Below, in pieces: positions 36,495-49,600 of a stretch of DNA of 57,085 nucleotides. The stretch is from Mnemiopsis leidyi (lineage: Eukaryota > Ctenophora > Tentaculata > Lobata > Bolinopsidae): NCBI GenBank assembly GCA_000226015.1, contig JH155985.1:91332-148416 (forward strand), given 5' to 3'. The translations under genes were made by a program, and so were the position numbers. How positions within the stretch are numbered: the first letter of the stretch is position 1; each line of letters starts with the position of its first letter. The notes beneath the pieces were generated by a model. The model did no database searches. It saw only the letters and a program-made list of their open reading frames with translations, and was not told where the DNA came from.

Positions 36495-37926
36495 CTGAAT
36501 TAACTGTGCTTGTCCATACCTTACTTAAATTCCTGACTGATAAGAACATTCCGGTTTATATCCTAACTTATTACACTGTGTTAATTTAATCAGACGGCAC
36601 AAGCACTCTGGTGACACCAGTACTTTTTTAGCTGACAGACCGAGGTTTTCCCCTTGGCTCCACTCAGCTCATTTTTCTTTCTACTCGTCCCCTGGCATGC
36701 TGTCAAATTTCACAAAACTAAACTTTATTCATGTTGCTTCCAAATTTGTTAATTTGTTTGTTACATAGTTTACACAAGTGTGGTTTTGAATTTGTGGCAT
36801 AGTTTTTGTGAAATACTAATAAATAAAATTGTTTTCAAAAATTGTTTTNNNNNNNNNNNNNNNNNNNNNNNNNNNNNNNNNNNNNNNNNNNNNNNNNNNN
36901 NNNNNNNNNNNNNNNNNNNNNNNNNNNNNNNNNNNNNNNNNNNNNNNNNNNNNNNNNNNNNNNNNNNNNNNNNNNNNNNNNNNNNNNNNNNNNNNNNNNN
37001 NNNNNNNNNNNNNNNNNNNNNNNNNNNNNNNNNNNNNNNNNNNNNNNNNNNNNNNNNNNNNNNNNNNNNNNNNNNNNNNNNNNNNNNNNNNNNNNNNNNN
37101 NNNNNNNNNNNNNNNNNNNNNNNNNNNNNNNNNNNNNNNNNNNNNNNNNNNNNNNNNNNNNNNNNNNNNNNNNNNNNNNNNNNNNNNNNNNNNNNNNNNN
37201 NNNNNNNNNNNNNNNNNNNNNNNNNNNNNNNNNNNNNNNNNNNNNNNNNNNNNNNNNNNNNNNNNNNNNNNNNNNNNNNNNNNNNNNNNNNNNNNNNNNN
37301 NNNNNNNNNNNNNNNNNNNNNNNNNNNNNNNNNNNNNNNNNNNNNNNNNNNNNNNNNNNNNNNNNNNNNNNNNNNNNNNNNNNNNNNNNNNNNNNNNNNN
37401 NNNNNNNNNNNNNNNNNNNNNNNNNNNNNNNNNNNNNNNNNNNNNNNNNNNNNNNNNNNNNNNNNNNNNNNNNNNNNNNNNNNNNNNNNNNNNNNNNNNN
37501 NNNNNNNNNNNNNNNNNNNNNNNNNNNNNNNNNNNNNNNNNNNNNNNNNNNNNNNNNNNNNNNNNNNNNNNTGAATTAACTGTGCTTGTCCATACCTTAC
37601 TTAAATTCCTGACTGATAAGAACATTCCGGTTTATATCCTAACTTATTACACTGTGTTAATTTAATCAGACGGCACAAGCACTCTGGTGACACCAGTACT
37701 TTTTTAGCTGACAGACCGAGGTTTTCCCCTTGGCTCCACTCAGCTCATTTTTTCTTTCTACTCGTCCCCTGGCATGCTGTCAAATTTCACAAAACTAAAC
37801 TTTATTCATGTTGCTTCCAAATTTGTTAATTTGTTTGTTACATAGTTTACACAAGTGTGGTTTTGAATTTGTGGCATAGTTTTTGTGAAATACTAATAAA
37901 TAAAATTGTTTTCAAAAATTGTTTTT
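36495..37926. repeat. ~353-bp direct duplication flanking a 723-base assembly gap
   Basis: The sequence from TGAATTAACTGTGCTTGTCC to CAAAAATTGTTTT occurs at 36496-36848 and again at 37572-37926. Only a one-base T-run difference was seen. Ns fill 36849-37571. This is either a tandem duplication with a collapsed middle or a scaffolding artefact. ORFs through the Ns are meaningless. Confidence 0.95.
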
Positions 37927-38130
37927 TTAGCTCCATTATTCAATGTTTCAGGATTCTTGTAGACTCAAATTGGCTTTAAATCATGAAATATCATAACTTT
38001 CTAAGTTGCACTTGATGAAATAGATGAAAATTTCTAACGTTCAATGAGAATACGAATTGAGGGTAGTTTTATTTTATGGTCTGGTATTCAGCTCACCAGG
38101 TCTACATAAATATACGACACTACACTTTAC

Positions 38131-39043
38131 CTGTTTCACATCATCGTCTAAAATCTCTTGCCACAAACACAAACTTCCAGCAAAGCAAAACAATCGTCCA
38201 ACAAGAAAAGTAACTCTATAGGTCGTGTAGTCAGCTTAAAGAGATGAACCTTGTGTGTCTCTAACAGTGGCTGAAGTTCAGGAAATTGGAGTATATGATG
38301 TGTAATTGTGTCTGCTAAACGCAGACTGGGAGAGCAGTAAAAGGGTGACTGAACTCCCTAATGGAAGATAGGAGGATGTTAGTGGATCGTCTTAGCGGTG
38401 AGCTGACTTAGAAGAGAGGATGAAACATATTGTACCGGCTGCAGAGTGGTTCTAGGGTGGGTGGTTGTACAAATCTTCTTAAATTTGCCAATAAAACGCG
38501 AGTCTAGGCTAATTCTTTCGGAACTTTAATCATATGAAGTCCACTACAAGGGTTGCATTAAAATTGTAGACTCAAATTCCACTGAAGTAATGGCCACTAC
38601 TACATTTCACTAATTTCGGTATTTCTAATTCAACCACTGCGAAACTACAATAGAATCTGGGAAAGATAATATGAACGCAAAACGATCAGTGCATTGTGAG
38701 ATTCTACATGTATGAGTCTTCATCTTGTGTGGTGGTTGACTATACTGGATAATACAGGAGTATGGGTCATGGGTGTTTATACACTGGCTTAGAACTTGGA
38801 AGTCTGATGACGAGGGATAAAGATAATTTGACTATCAATTGTCGAAATGTCCTCCATGTCAGAGGCACTGCAACTTAGAAGTCGCGATTTGAAAATATTT
38901 TTAAAAAATTGCACCAAGTACTTACGATAGAACAGAGGAAAATGTGGTTGCTGAGTGGAACTACTCCAGTTTCTGTCTGTTAGACTCACTGTTGGCAGCT
39001 GTTTGTTCAGAAATACAGCTGCTCCCATGTTCCAATGCCGCTC
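38131..39043 (-). CDS. unrecognised membrane-associated protein, two exons
   Basis: Exon 39043-38926 (acceptor CCGTTTCAG, phase 0; donor TATC|GTAAGT, phase 1) reads ERHWNMGAAVFLNKQLPTVS, LTDRNWSSSTQQPHFPLFY. Exon 38234-38131 (acceptor TCTCTTTAAG, phase 1; donor CAG|GTAAAG, phase 0) continues P, DYTTYRVTFLVGRLFCFAGS, LCLWQEILDDDVKQ. The second contains a hydrophobic span of about 18 residues. Phases agree and both donors are strong. The flanking exons are missing: downstream ones may fall in or near the gap. A frame at about 39890-40029, starting after TTTGCTTACAG, may be an upstream exon but lacks a clear donor. No family was recognised. Confidence 0.45.
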
Positions 39044-39228
39044 CTGAAACGGATTATTAGACCGTGATGCATAATATGTGTAAATCACGTCTATCTTTAC
39101 TTTTGAGTAGACCGAATATTCAGTTTCTCTCATTACATAGATAGTTATTTAAAGTTCGTTTACTTTTAACCCATCTTGCATGTTTGGCTAGAACCGAGTG
39201 CTCGGAATAGCACTCAATAGCACCAATG

Positions 39229-39487
39229 GGTTGGTGGTGTAGTGGTATCTACCAGGACTTTCTGTGCAGAAGATCGGGGGTTCGATTCCCAGATCCGCCA
39301 ATCGTAGAGGCGTGCGCTAAGGGCATTTGCCTATGCAATCTTCCTCGCTCGACTCAGCCGAATGATCGGGAAACCGTAATTAAGGGTTAAATGAGGAGGG
39401 TCTCCGTCAAAAGATCTGGAATCTTCCAGGAGCCCCCTCAGTATAACTGTAAAAACCTGGGTACAGGTGTAGCAAATACAAAAAAGC
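39229..39487 (+). mobile_element. tRNA-derived SINE
   Basis: The 5' part has a perfect RNA polymerase III A box (TGGTGTAGTGG, 39235-39245) and B box (GGTTCGATTCC, 39279-39289) with tRNA-like spacing, ending in CCGCCA. A body of about 180 bases follows, ending in an A-rich tail (CAAATACAAAAAAGC). The T-stem has mismatches and the anticodon arm is poor, so this is a tRNA-related retroposon head rather than a working tRNA gene. It is closest to a glycine-like head by eye, but that is weak. No clear target duplication was found. Confidence 0.75.
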
Positions 39488-39499
39488 AAGGTTATGTTC

Positions 39500-42400
39500 T
39501 TACTTTTTACTTCCACCCAATTTTCGAGCTCACTTCCCGCGAAGACTTATTACTTAAAGTACTTAAGGGCATCATTTCCCATGTGAATAGCTGCTAACCA
39601 TGATAATAGCATTGGAGTCAACGGTAACAGATATTACTCTTTTGATCATTTAAGAGATAGTCGCCTACTAGAAATGATCACTGTTTATGACAAATGAATA
39701 CCAAATGAACGTCAAATGACGTATCGATAGCTGAGCCATCAGGCACCAGACAGTAATGAGTGTAGTAAGCAGCATAAGATCTTTACTACTGATAACCGAT
39801 TTCTTGACCTGAACTTATGCTGTTGGGTTACCTCATCAATATTGACAATGTATCCAATTGTAACATTGACTTTTCAGTAAGTAGACAATAGTGCGAGGAG
39901 GGAATTGTCTATCTTCTTTTTGAAACCTTTGACTGTACGAAGCTTTTATACTCGGTTGTTGAAATTTTAACTCCTTAATTTCACATTCCTCTCGGCGCTT
40001 ACTTGTGATATCCTGTAAGCAAAGAAATACCTGAATGTCCATTGTCCTTACAGCTCAGATTTTCCAGGGACTTCGTATCTCGATGGGCCAAACAGAATAG
40101 CTCAAAGAGCGTGTAATCTAGGCCAGAAGCAAAAACGAAAAGCGTAAAACTGAATGTTAATTCGAAAAATAATTCTCAATTCCGACGGTATTCGTCTGAC
40201 GGTATTTCTTGAATGAGGTCCTCTTCTGACATGTTCGGAAATAAGAGTTGCGAATCAGCTGATAAGAGGCCGACCAAAACGACCGATTGTTTCCACAATG
40301 ACTTTTGGAACATCCTGTATGAACGTGTGTCTTGATCTGTTGGTCAAGCTAAAAATAGTCTTCACCGCTGTGCCTGACTAAAACGTTTAGATCACGTGGA
40401 AATACTAGGCTAATCGTTCTTGGATCTTCTTCTTCTTCGTAGAAGAAGAAGGATGCAGCGCTTAGAAGGATGGGGCGTTCTTGGATCTGCGTGTGACTAT
40501 ATTACCTGCCAATACCATTAGTGCATTTAAACTTCAGGCAACGCTCTAAGTTAAGAGCCTGTGGATTCAAGGGTCAATGCATGCCATTTTGTTTATGGAA
40601 AAGTGAAAACTTCAATTTGATTACCGTAACATCCTTTGTGCACAACCACGAGCACATTAAAACAACGGGAATTATCACATATGTATTATACTGACTATCA
40701 ATTTCCCTATTACCCGTTATATAAGAAAATATTCGGCGCACAATTTTTAAAGCGTGGAATTTTGTGATATGAGCACAGAAAATAGCTTAATAACATTTAA
40801 CCTTATAGTCGTAGTGTTTGTAGCTTTATAGTCTTCTACCTTCATACTTTTAGTTTTTCACGACATCGAGAGAGCGAAACTTCATCGAAACTTTATATGG
40901 TTCTCTTGCTATAGCTTCCGCTTTAGTAAATAATTGCGCTAAAATCGGCACCTCAGCAGTTTTACAATTATTTGCAGTTTTAGTAGCATCTTTGTAATAC
41001 CGTGCCCGTAACATAGTTTGATATTCTGTTGGTGCTGTTTGAGCTATATCTTAATCAATATCTTACCTGCAAGGCGAATAAAACTGTCCTGTGAAAGTCT
41101 TGAACGATTGTCAATTTCTCATAATTAGTATAATAATGTCGACAACAACGATTATTTTCCGTCTGGGATCGCTATTGAGCTCTTTCTAAATACTTGATAT
41201 TTCAATAGCAAGAGCTAATTATATCTAAATACTGCAACAGTGATATAAATATCACCAGGTATATTGTTTGCAAATTGCAAGCTCATTAGAAATTCCAGAC
41301 ACGATTTGAGCTGAGTTACTTTTACGTCGATTGAGAACTGCCACAATTAATTTTTTAAAACATGCTCATGCCATTGTTGGTTATTTTTTGATTGATCATG
41401 TGACCTGTGCTGAAGCGATTTGATTTTTATGAGCTTTAAGTTATGATGTTTAAGTTATTTTGTTCTATATAATTCATTGGGAACGTCTTATAATGTTGAA
41501 GAAAAACTCCATTGGAATTTTAAAGGGAACTTCTATACGGAAACCGAAAAGATACGTCATACAGTTTTATATAAGTTTAAAGGAGTCAAAGAAAAAATCG
41601 ATTTCGTGAGAATTTTGTCAGAGGGCTGTTTAAGAAAACAGTTGATAAAGATGAATGAAACTATCATAGTAAATCATTATATATTCGATACAGGTACGAT
41701 TCAAACACTACAATTTGTTTAATGATCTTAAATTATGATAATCTATGAGGAATGGTATTCTTTGAGGCACATCCCGACGAATACCGTTTTCTATTATTCA
41801 TATTATCCTTGTAGTTGTAGTTCCACGTAAACAGTATATTTGTATTACCTCTCGGAACATTTTACACGGTCCCCGCTCTAGTCTCTACTGTACGTGTGGT
41901 AATTTAATTTATACTATATTTATACGCTCAAATGCTTGTCAGTTGTCGTAGATATCATATAAATCTCCTTCTGTAACCTATAGGGATAACCAGGAGGGCT
42001 TTACCAATACCAACTCAATTAGAAAACTTGCCAATATCTGACAGATTCTATTAGGAAATCAGGAAGACATTAGGCAGTAAGCTGGCATAATAACTGTAGT
42101 CGTTAGAGTACTACTTGATCCATTCAGCAGGCAGCACTTGTGACTTTAATGTTCCAATGAGTAAGAAACACGGTTTTTACAGTTTCATCGACGTTCTTTG
42201 TCATTTTGATTATCCATAAAGTTTAGTAAGTCGTATAAGAATGGAGGCTATTTAATTTAAATTGATGTGGACTGTGGCGGATTGATCAAATAAATAAATT
42301 GCATAATTAAAACAACTTTTTGACTAAAATAATTTTAAGAACATTACATACCATTGCTTCAAGCAATTTTCTAAGATTTCAATGAGTGATTAACGTCTCA

Positions 42401-44435
42401 CCTTAGTTTATAATCTAAAGAAAGGTTTATTCAAGGGCCGTTTCGTATCTTTAGGCAGATTTATAGTTTGCTGTACAAAAAATGTTGTTGCTAATCGGTA
42501 ACTGAATTTGGTGGGAGCGCGTTACAATATAACATGGGAACATTCCACCACGCGATACATAATCAGGTCCCTATGTTTGATAACCAGTGACACCGAAACT
42601 TTAGTTGAATCCGAGCATATTAACCCAGAATCACTGTTCGACTGGGTTACAACTACGTGTTAGGCGTTATGTAGGGCCAAGAGGGAGATGATCTAAGATT
42701 ATAGGCCATTCACAGGTCTAGAAGCTTTTAGCAGATCTAACACTAGTCCACTCATCAATCCCAACGGTGGCGAAAGGACATCTTAGGGGTCACCTTCAGG
42801 CTTTTCGACGCCTTTAAATATTCCTCGAGTTCGCCATAAATTTTAACGCCGCAATCCCAGTCGACAGCATGAGACCACAGTCAAATAAAGTTATCATAGG
42901 AATATCACTATGAAGAATTGGACCGTTATCACTGCTTGTAGATGTACCGACATTATTTCAATTTCTGGACAGACTCACTGACAAGTTTCCTTCCTTCTGG
43001 CTTCTCTGTTTACATCGGCTGCAAAGATTAATTCAATTTAGCCTTTAACTTTAAATATTTACATAAGATATTTACCTATGGTTGCCCTATCTTGTTTAAT
43101 TCTAGCGTAAAGTCATTGAGGGTAGTTAAAGTTAATGATTGAACAGCTAGAGATTTTCCTCAATCCACTCTGGAGTTTTACACTACAGAATCTACACGAA
43201 GATTCTGGATAGTATGATATTAGACGCTTGCATAGCTGCTTGTGTACAAACTTCTCGAGATACTGTCGATAGAGGGTTGCATGATAGAAAAGAGTTCATC
43301 CAAGCATTGTAAAGGGATTTTGTGCGGTAGGGAGTGAGCCCTCTTCACAGTTTTTTTCGTTGGGCGCAAGAAGGATAGTTTAAGGTTTTCTTTAGTGACA
43401 GGTAAAAAATTGACATTTAAAGCCTGTTTTGTCATAAGTTCTGAAGTTAATTATATCACATTCCATTTAAAAAAAGTGGCACAAAGCGGTGACGACTTGA
43501 CTGAAATTAATTGTAAGAACAATGCGTATCACTTCTTCAAGCAATTTTTCTGGATTTTAATGAGCGTTTTGCCAAAGCTTAGTTTAACGATACGGCAAAG
43601 TTCATGAGAGAAAGAAAGGTTTATTTATTATTGATAAAGAGCCATTTATAAGCTTCACGCTTATTTACAATTCACTGTTCGAACAGCCACATATTTTGCT
43701 TGTTGTTTCCTATATGTGCGACCCGACACTATACCCGGAAAGTCTTTCTCATTCTAATTCCGTAACGTGTAAATGAAGAAAACAAAATAAGAAAACAGTC
43801 CAATTATACTGCTTGCTGAGTAAGCTCTGCAAAACATTTTAGGAGAGTTAAACCGGTTTTTTTTAAATCTTGTTAAAAATCTTGTTAAGATAATAAACTA
43901 TAGTGATTATACTTCTTCTCCGTTTCCCTGCAACCTTATTAAGATTCTATAAAAATGAATAGAAACGTGGCATATAAAAATGACGGCAATTGAATTATGT
44001 CTCATGTCTGAGGGATCAGGCCAACGCCCAAAACTGTAATTAAATCAAACTAAGCATGTTTTTAATATTTAAAATAAAACCACTAAAAGCATCTAATATA
44101 TATACTACTTGCTTTTAGCGGTTTTATCCAAGTCTTGGATTGGTTGGTTCACCATATCTGATGTTCAGCCAAAGTCACAACGTTTTTGCCCATTACACGT
44201 TTTCAATAAATTTTATCAACCTACAGTGTTAAGTATTTATGAAAGTTCCATGTCAGCAAAATATGTCGGTGATAAAACTTGGTAAAGCTGAAACTCTTGA
44301 CAAAAATCAATTAAAACAAGTTCAAGTTTAACGTAGAGTGAGTTGTGAACGTGACGTAGTATGATTTTGTAGGGGGGTTGATAGACATAAATAGATACGA
44401 GTTTTGATTTTGGAGAAGCTTTTAATAAACATGTG
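39500..44435. other. long stretch without a confident gene
   Basis: Candidates are weak: a frame near 39836-40029 (minus), an 81-codon plus frame at 41477 and a 71-codon minus frame at 43220-43435. Bases 43907-43933 are identical to 321-347. A small inverted repeat of CTTCTTCTTC lies at 40427-40455. Confidence 0.4.
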
Positions 44436-44438
44436 TTA

Positions 44439-46115
44439 GACCCTAGCTAGACGGAACGTATCGGATCATGTGTCGCAGCACATACCGCGGCATGTGCCGT
44501 CTAGTTAGGATCATGTTCCCCGGTACGTATCGCGGCATGTGCCGTCTAGTTAGGATCATGTTCCGCGACACGTGACACGGAACATGATGTGCCACCTGAT
44601 CTCGACCTCATTTTCATTTAACTGTGGCATAAATTTAGGCTGACAAGATTTTGATTTGTTGTCTGAAAACTGTTTCAATACTGCATATTATGTATGCTTT
44701 TCTGGATCGAGGTAGACTGGGAAAGTTGAGGATCTTCATTAGTGTCTCCGGACGGCTGGTCATCACTAGTTGTTTTTGGGAGCTGTAAGGAATCGACGTG
44801 GTCAGGTCCTATCTGTCTGTAGGTTCTTAAGCTTGGTTCAAGGTCTTCGTAAAACTACCACTCAAAAAGAGGTTTCCGGTCAGCTCCACTTTAGTTGACC
44901 TAGCGTTTTGTGTACTCCCTCCGCATCTTATTGTATTTCAACTGAGCCAGTAGGTTGTCAATTTCGTCTTTAAACCTTTCCATTGACGGGGAACCTCCTC
45001 AAAAAGAGCAGCAGCAGCAGGCTTCCTAGAAGCGGAGTTCGTGATTCTGGTAGGCTGGGAGCAATCACTGGAGGAGAAGGGGTATCTATGTAGAAGTCAG
45101 AGGTGCTCGTGAAACTTCAGACAACGTCATCACGTGACTCAGCATGGTGTGAGTGGATGTTACCAGAAATAAACGAGTCATACTCACAATAAGTCGTAAA
45201 CAGGGTCTGCCGATAATTTGAGATCAAATGATTACACTAGAACACGTCACTTGTCAATCAGTACATCTTACCACGTCAGGACGAGGATTTGCCGCTGTAA
45301 GCTCGAAGCTTGATAGCTAAACGTCATCCTTACGACTTCAGCGACATAGAAATTGAACCTCATACTGAAAACGACATGCAAATCAACAACCCCTGGGGCC
45401 TGTCAGAATATGGACTCCTCCAAATGCTTGTACAGAGAAGAACATCATTGTGCAGCACATTATGGAAATCCTGGAAGAAACTTCTGCAGCTGATCCGGAG
45501 CAGTCCCTACTACGCAGACATAATCTTTTCCTGAAGAGTTCAAACTTTTGGGAAGGAGACTGCCAGCGCCAAGCACATGTACTACGACAAGTTTGTGAAG
45601 TTCTACAATCTAAAGAATATCCGCGGAAATCCTTGAGAAGATATATCATTATCACTCCATCCTATTCTGTTCTATTGCCGGCGACTATATCGAATCTGCA
45701 AAGAAGCTAGCCCTCACCCGCAGATATTTAGCAAACTGAAGACAATTTTAATGCTCTGGCGAACCTGTTTAGAGTTGGACATTCTACTGTCAGAACCATC
45801 ATCTGTGAGGTGGTCAAGTTCCCGTCGACGGAGGACGATTTCTACAAGCCTGATATTTGCTAAAAAATATAATTGGTTGTTGCAACATTGCTACAAGTAC
45901 ATTGGACACTTGATCCAATAGCGACACGTGCTGCGGAACATGCCACGTCTAGTTAGGACGTGTGCTGGGTCACGTGTCGCGGCACATATCGCGGTATGTG
46001 CTGTCTAGTTAGAACAGGTGACGCGATACGTACCGTGGATGTACCGTCTAGTTAGGACAGGTGACGCGATACGTGCCGCGACACGTGATCCGATACATGC
46101 CGTCTAGTTAGGGTC
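44439..46115 (+). mobile_element. decayed PIF/Harbinger DNA transposon with repetitive TIRs
   Basis: The 1,677-base element begins GACCCTAGCTAGACGG and ends CCGTCTAGTTAGGGTC, flanked by TTA at 44436-44438 and 46116-46118, the target duplication typical of PIF/Harbinger. The terminal inverted repeats extend inward as tandem units built on CATGTGCCGTCTAGTTAGGA, two to three on the left and about five on the right, full of CGCG and CACGTG palindromes. Inside, a plus-strand remnant at 45738-45863 reads ALANLFRVGHSTVRTIICEV, the helix-turn-helix-like region of Harbinger transposases. A minus-strand remnant near 44900-44975 reads MERFKDEIDNLLAQLKYNKM, like the accessory Myb/SANT-type protein. Both are broken by stops and frameshifts. 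Confidence 0.8.
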
Positions 46116-46604
46116 TTAATCGTCGTCAGCTGTATGATAATAGGGTGCGTATACAGCATGGGTTATTTATGAGGCTAACTCGGCCGAAAAATTGCATTGC
46201 TGCCACAAGACATGCCACAGTGCCACACAATACGTGGCTCGAAGCTTGGACTCATGCTTTTGGCGCGAGGACGCAATCAGTCCATAAATATGTTCTGAAG
46301 GAATTTGAATATTATTCTGGCATATGCAGGAGCTTAAGGATGTATAGGATAATTTTTCCGGGAGTTCGATTTTTAGTTACGGCATTTGTTGCTTGAATCG
46401 GAGGACGGAGTAGGTATCGTAAAAATCTGGAATCTTCAATATATATTCACAATTTAAATACTAAATTGATAATTTACTTCATTAGTTAATCATATCGAAA
46501 CATCATACATCGGAAGTTTCGAAACACCTGCCTAGCTTAATCCTCATAACGTTATAAATTGCGAACGATCCGAATTAAGAATCTAACCTATAATCGTGCT
46601 AGGT

Positions 46605-49600
46605 ATGGCACACCACCAACACTCCCTACTTTGTATCCTCTGGGTAGTGGGCTGTGTGCAAGTAGGATGTCGGGACACAGCCTGTTTCAGCAAATCTGTG
46701 GAGCTGCCGATCGTAGAGCGACCGGGAGATTTCATCATCGCCGGAGTTTTCAACATTGGAGAATTAGAGGAAGTCTTAAACCAGTAAGTACCTTTAAAGA
46801 TTTAATCGAATTGAATGACGTGGCTTACGACTTATAGTTGCTAAATTTATTTAATCTCGGCAGCACTCGATAATTGTAGCATAGAAATCGAGTTAATATT
46901 TGTCGGTTTCAACCGCATCAATGTACGTTGAGTCGTGACCAGACGCCCGATTTGAAATACCACTTAAAAACTTGCACTTCACAGGGAAACGAATGAGACA
47001 GAGCTGAGGTGCATTCTTTCTAAGAACAACCGATCGCTTTGGTCCCTTCAGAGAGCACTTAGCTTTATAGAGGTCCTTAGCAGCTTCAAGCCATCGTTAG
47101 GTTACAGGCTGGGTTTCAAAATCTTTACAGGGTAAGAAAATGTCACTAAGCCCTAAGCCACTTAGCCAGATCTTATTAATTCTTAAAGCATTAGTAACGA
47201 GTAACGACTATTGATGGCGCATTGTTTTTGTGAAGTCTCACAGAGCGTCAGTGCATTCTCAGTACTCCGTATCCAGTACGTCCAGTATAACGGGACCTCC
47301 CCATAGAATAGGCCTGTTCGGCTGCTCAAGCTAGCACAGGCTTACATATCATGAGGAGGTCACTTTATAAGGCGATTGAACCAAGGAAAACACCCTTACA
47401 AAGAATCTCCCTGTTCAGATGCAACAGTGTGGTCGTCTCTCGACTGATATCCCGGACGATTTCCCTAGACGACCGAGTAACGGGAGCTCTCCTACCAGGG
47501 TACAAGAAACACGTGGAGCCAACAGCTGGACTTATCACCGCTTTCAACATACCTTCCATCAGCTACATCTACGCGGACGAGGACCTTATGAACCCGGTAC
47601 GTGTGCTGGCTGGCATGGGTACTGGGTATCGTTGTAAAACTAACGTCTAACATAATTCATGTTTCGTCTTTACCAATGTGTCCAGCATTGCGTTTAGTAT
47701 AAACAATTTTATCAAGGAGAACGAGGCTTGTATTGAAAACTAAATAGTATTGATTATGAAAGAGTTTGTAGTACTAAGTTTCTTACAAGATCCTCAACTT
47801 TTCAAATTACCTAACCGGTAGTAAGTTGGTTGGATTATATTATTTAACCCAGTTTTTAAAACCCGCAGGAGAGTTATCCAACAATGTTGACGCTGTTAGA
47901 CACAGAAATAAATGAAGCAGAGAGCATCGTCCGCTATCTAGAGAAACAAAACTATCAGTTTATTGACATTTGGTTCCACGATTTTTCCAGAGAGGTGGCT
48001 TATCACATCTACGAGAATTACTTGCTCAAGGTTAATAGTTTTGAATGAGTGCTGAATAGAACATGTATAGATAATGATCTGAAAGTTGTGGATCTTGAAA
48101 TACGAGATATGTTTGAATATCCAAAGGGCCAATTAAAAACTCACTAGGTTGGATGTGGACGTATCAACGAATACACCTCAAGTTCTGGAATGGATATCAA
48201 CACAATTCTTCCTGAAGTTTACAGAAACAGTTCAGGTGTGTACTGTGTAAACTACTACACTGGTTAGATGATTTGAAAAGTTGAGGATCTTGTAAGAAAG
48301 AACACATCTTCTAACACATCTTCAATTGGGAAAATCCTTGAAACAAAATCACGATTTTCATAAGTAGCAATGAAAAATTTCCGTTTAATGTCCTTGAACG
48401 TACTATAGTAAGTCGGGATTTTCTCAATAACTTAAAATATAATAATTTGTTTTCAGTTAACCCAGCCAAAGTGCAGCTACTCTTATTCAACAACAAGGGC
48501 TCAGGAGTCAACTTTCTGAACCTCACAGTAAACCAACTCCAATGGAACGATACGGTCTTCTTGTTCGGTTACAGCAACGGCCGTGACAGCTACGTGAACC
48601 AGTATTTGGAAGTGATAGATGTAAACTCAACAGTAACCAACACCTTTATATTCATGGGATCGGACTTCTTGAACGTTAAATTGGACAGTATGTGGGAAAA
48701 ACTTCGCGATAAGAATTCGGTGCAGCTTCAGGAAGTTCAGGAGAATCGACCACTTTTAGAGGCGTAAGTTTGTCCAGCATTATATATTATATCTACAGTA
48801 AAACCTTGATTTACCGTGCCCCAATTTACCCTGTCCCTCGATTTACCGAGTCTTCTCTCTTTTCCCCCGCGAGGCCCGGTCAAAAGAGGTTTTACTGTAC
48901 TTATAAATACATATACCCTGTAAGTGTGTGAGTCCTTTTTTTAATCAATTTTATCAAATTATACTTGTCAGTAAATTTCTTGAGAAAACATTTCTGGTTT
49001 TGTTTGCGCACGCTGAAATTCACGCCTCATTATTTTTTGACAGCAGCTCCTCATTGATCGTTTTCAGGCTTAACACCATTCAAGAAAGAAGGGGATTTTC
49101 CACTCAAATAACAAGCTGGCTAGGATTTGCTATGAGTGGGACAACCATCTTGTGTCAATCACTCGACAAAGTCTTGCGGAGGAACGATACTTACACCTGC
49201 GCTTCAGACCTCAGAAGACAGATCCACACATCACTCTTGACTGACAACTTTACTGTTTCTCTGGAAGATACCGATCTAGGGATCAAGTTTGTCAATAGGT
49301 CTTATTCGAAGGGGTACGCCGTTAAGGCGATAACCGCGAAGGGGAATAACACCCACTCTCGAAAATTAGGATATTCATCTCACTTGGAGATCAAGTTGCT
49401 GGGTGGGGGAATACCCCTGGACTTGATGTCAACACCGAAAGAACAATCTTGCTCAGAAACTTGTCCACCGGGAACTTTCCGCGACTTTCTGGACGTTATA
49501 AATCTGCCCTGTTGCTGGAAGTGTCTGACTTGTCCGATCCACTACTACAACAACCGGTCGGATCAGAACAAGTGTTTGGAGTGTGGACCAAACGAGACAA

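Noticed and set aside
36780-37665. Long frames of 245-278 codons
   Set aside because: They run through 723 Ns and have no real sequence.
39231-39300. Functional tRNA gene
   Set aside because: A and B boxes are good, but the T-stem has mismatches, the anticodon arm is poor and a SINE body and A-rich tail follow.
43220-43435. 71-codon minus-strand frame (SLPHKIPLQCLDELFSIM)
   Set aside because: Composition is plausible, but no acceptor, partner exon or family was found.
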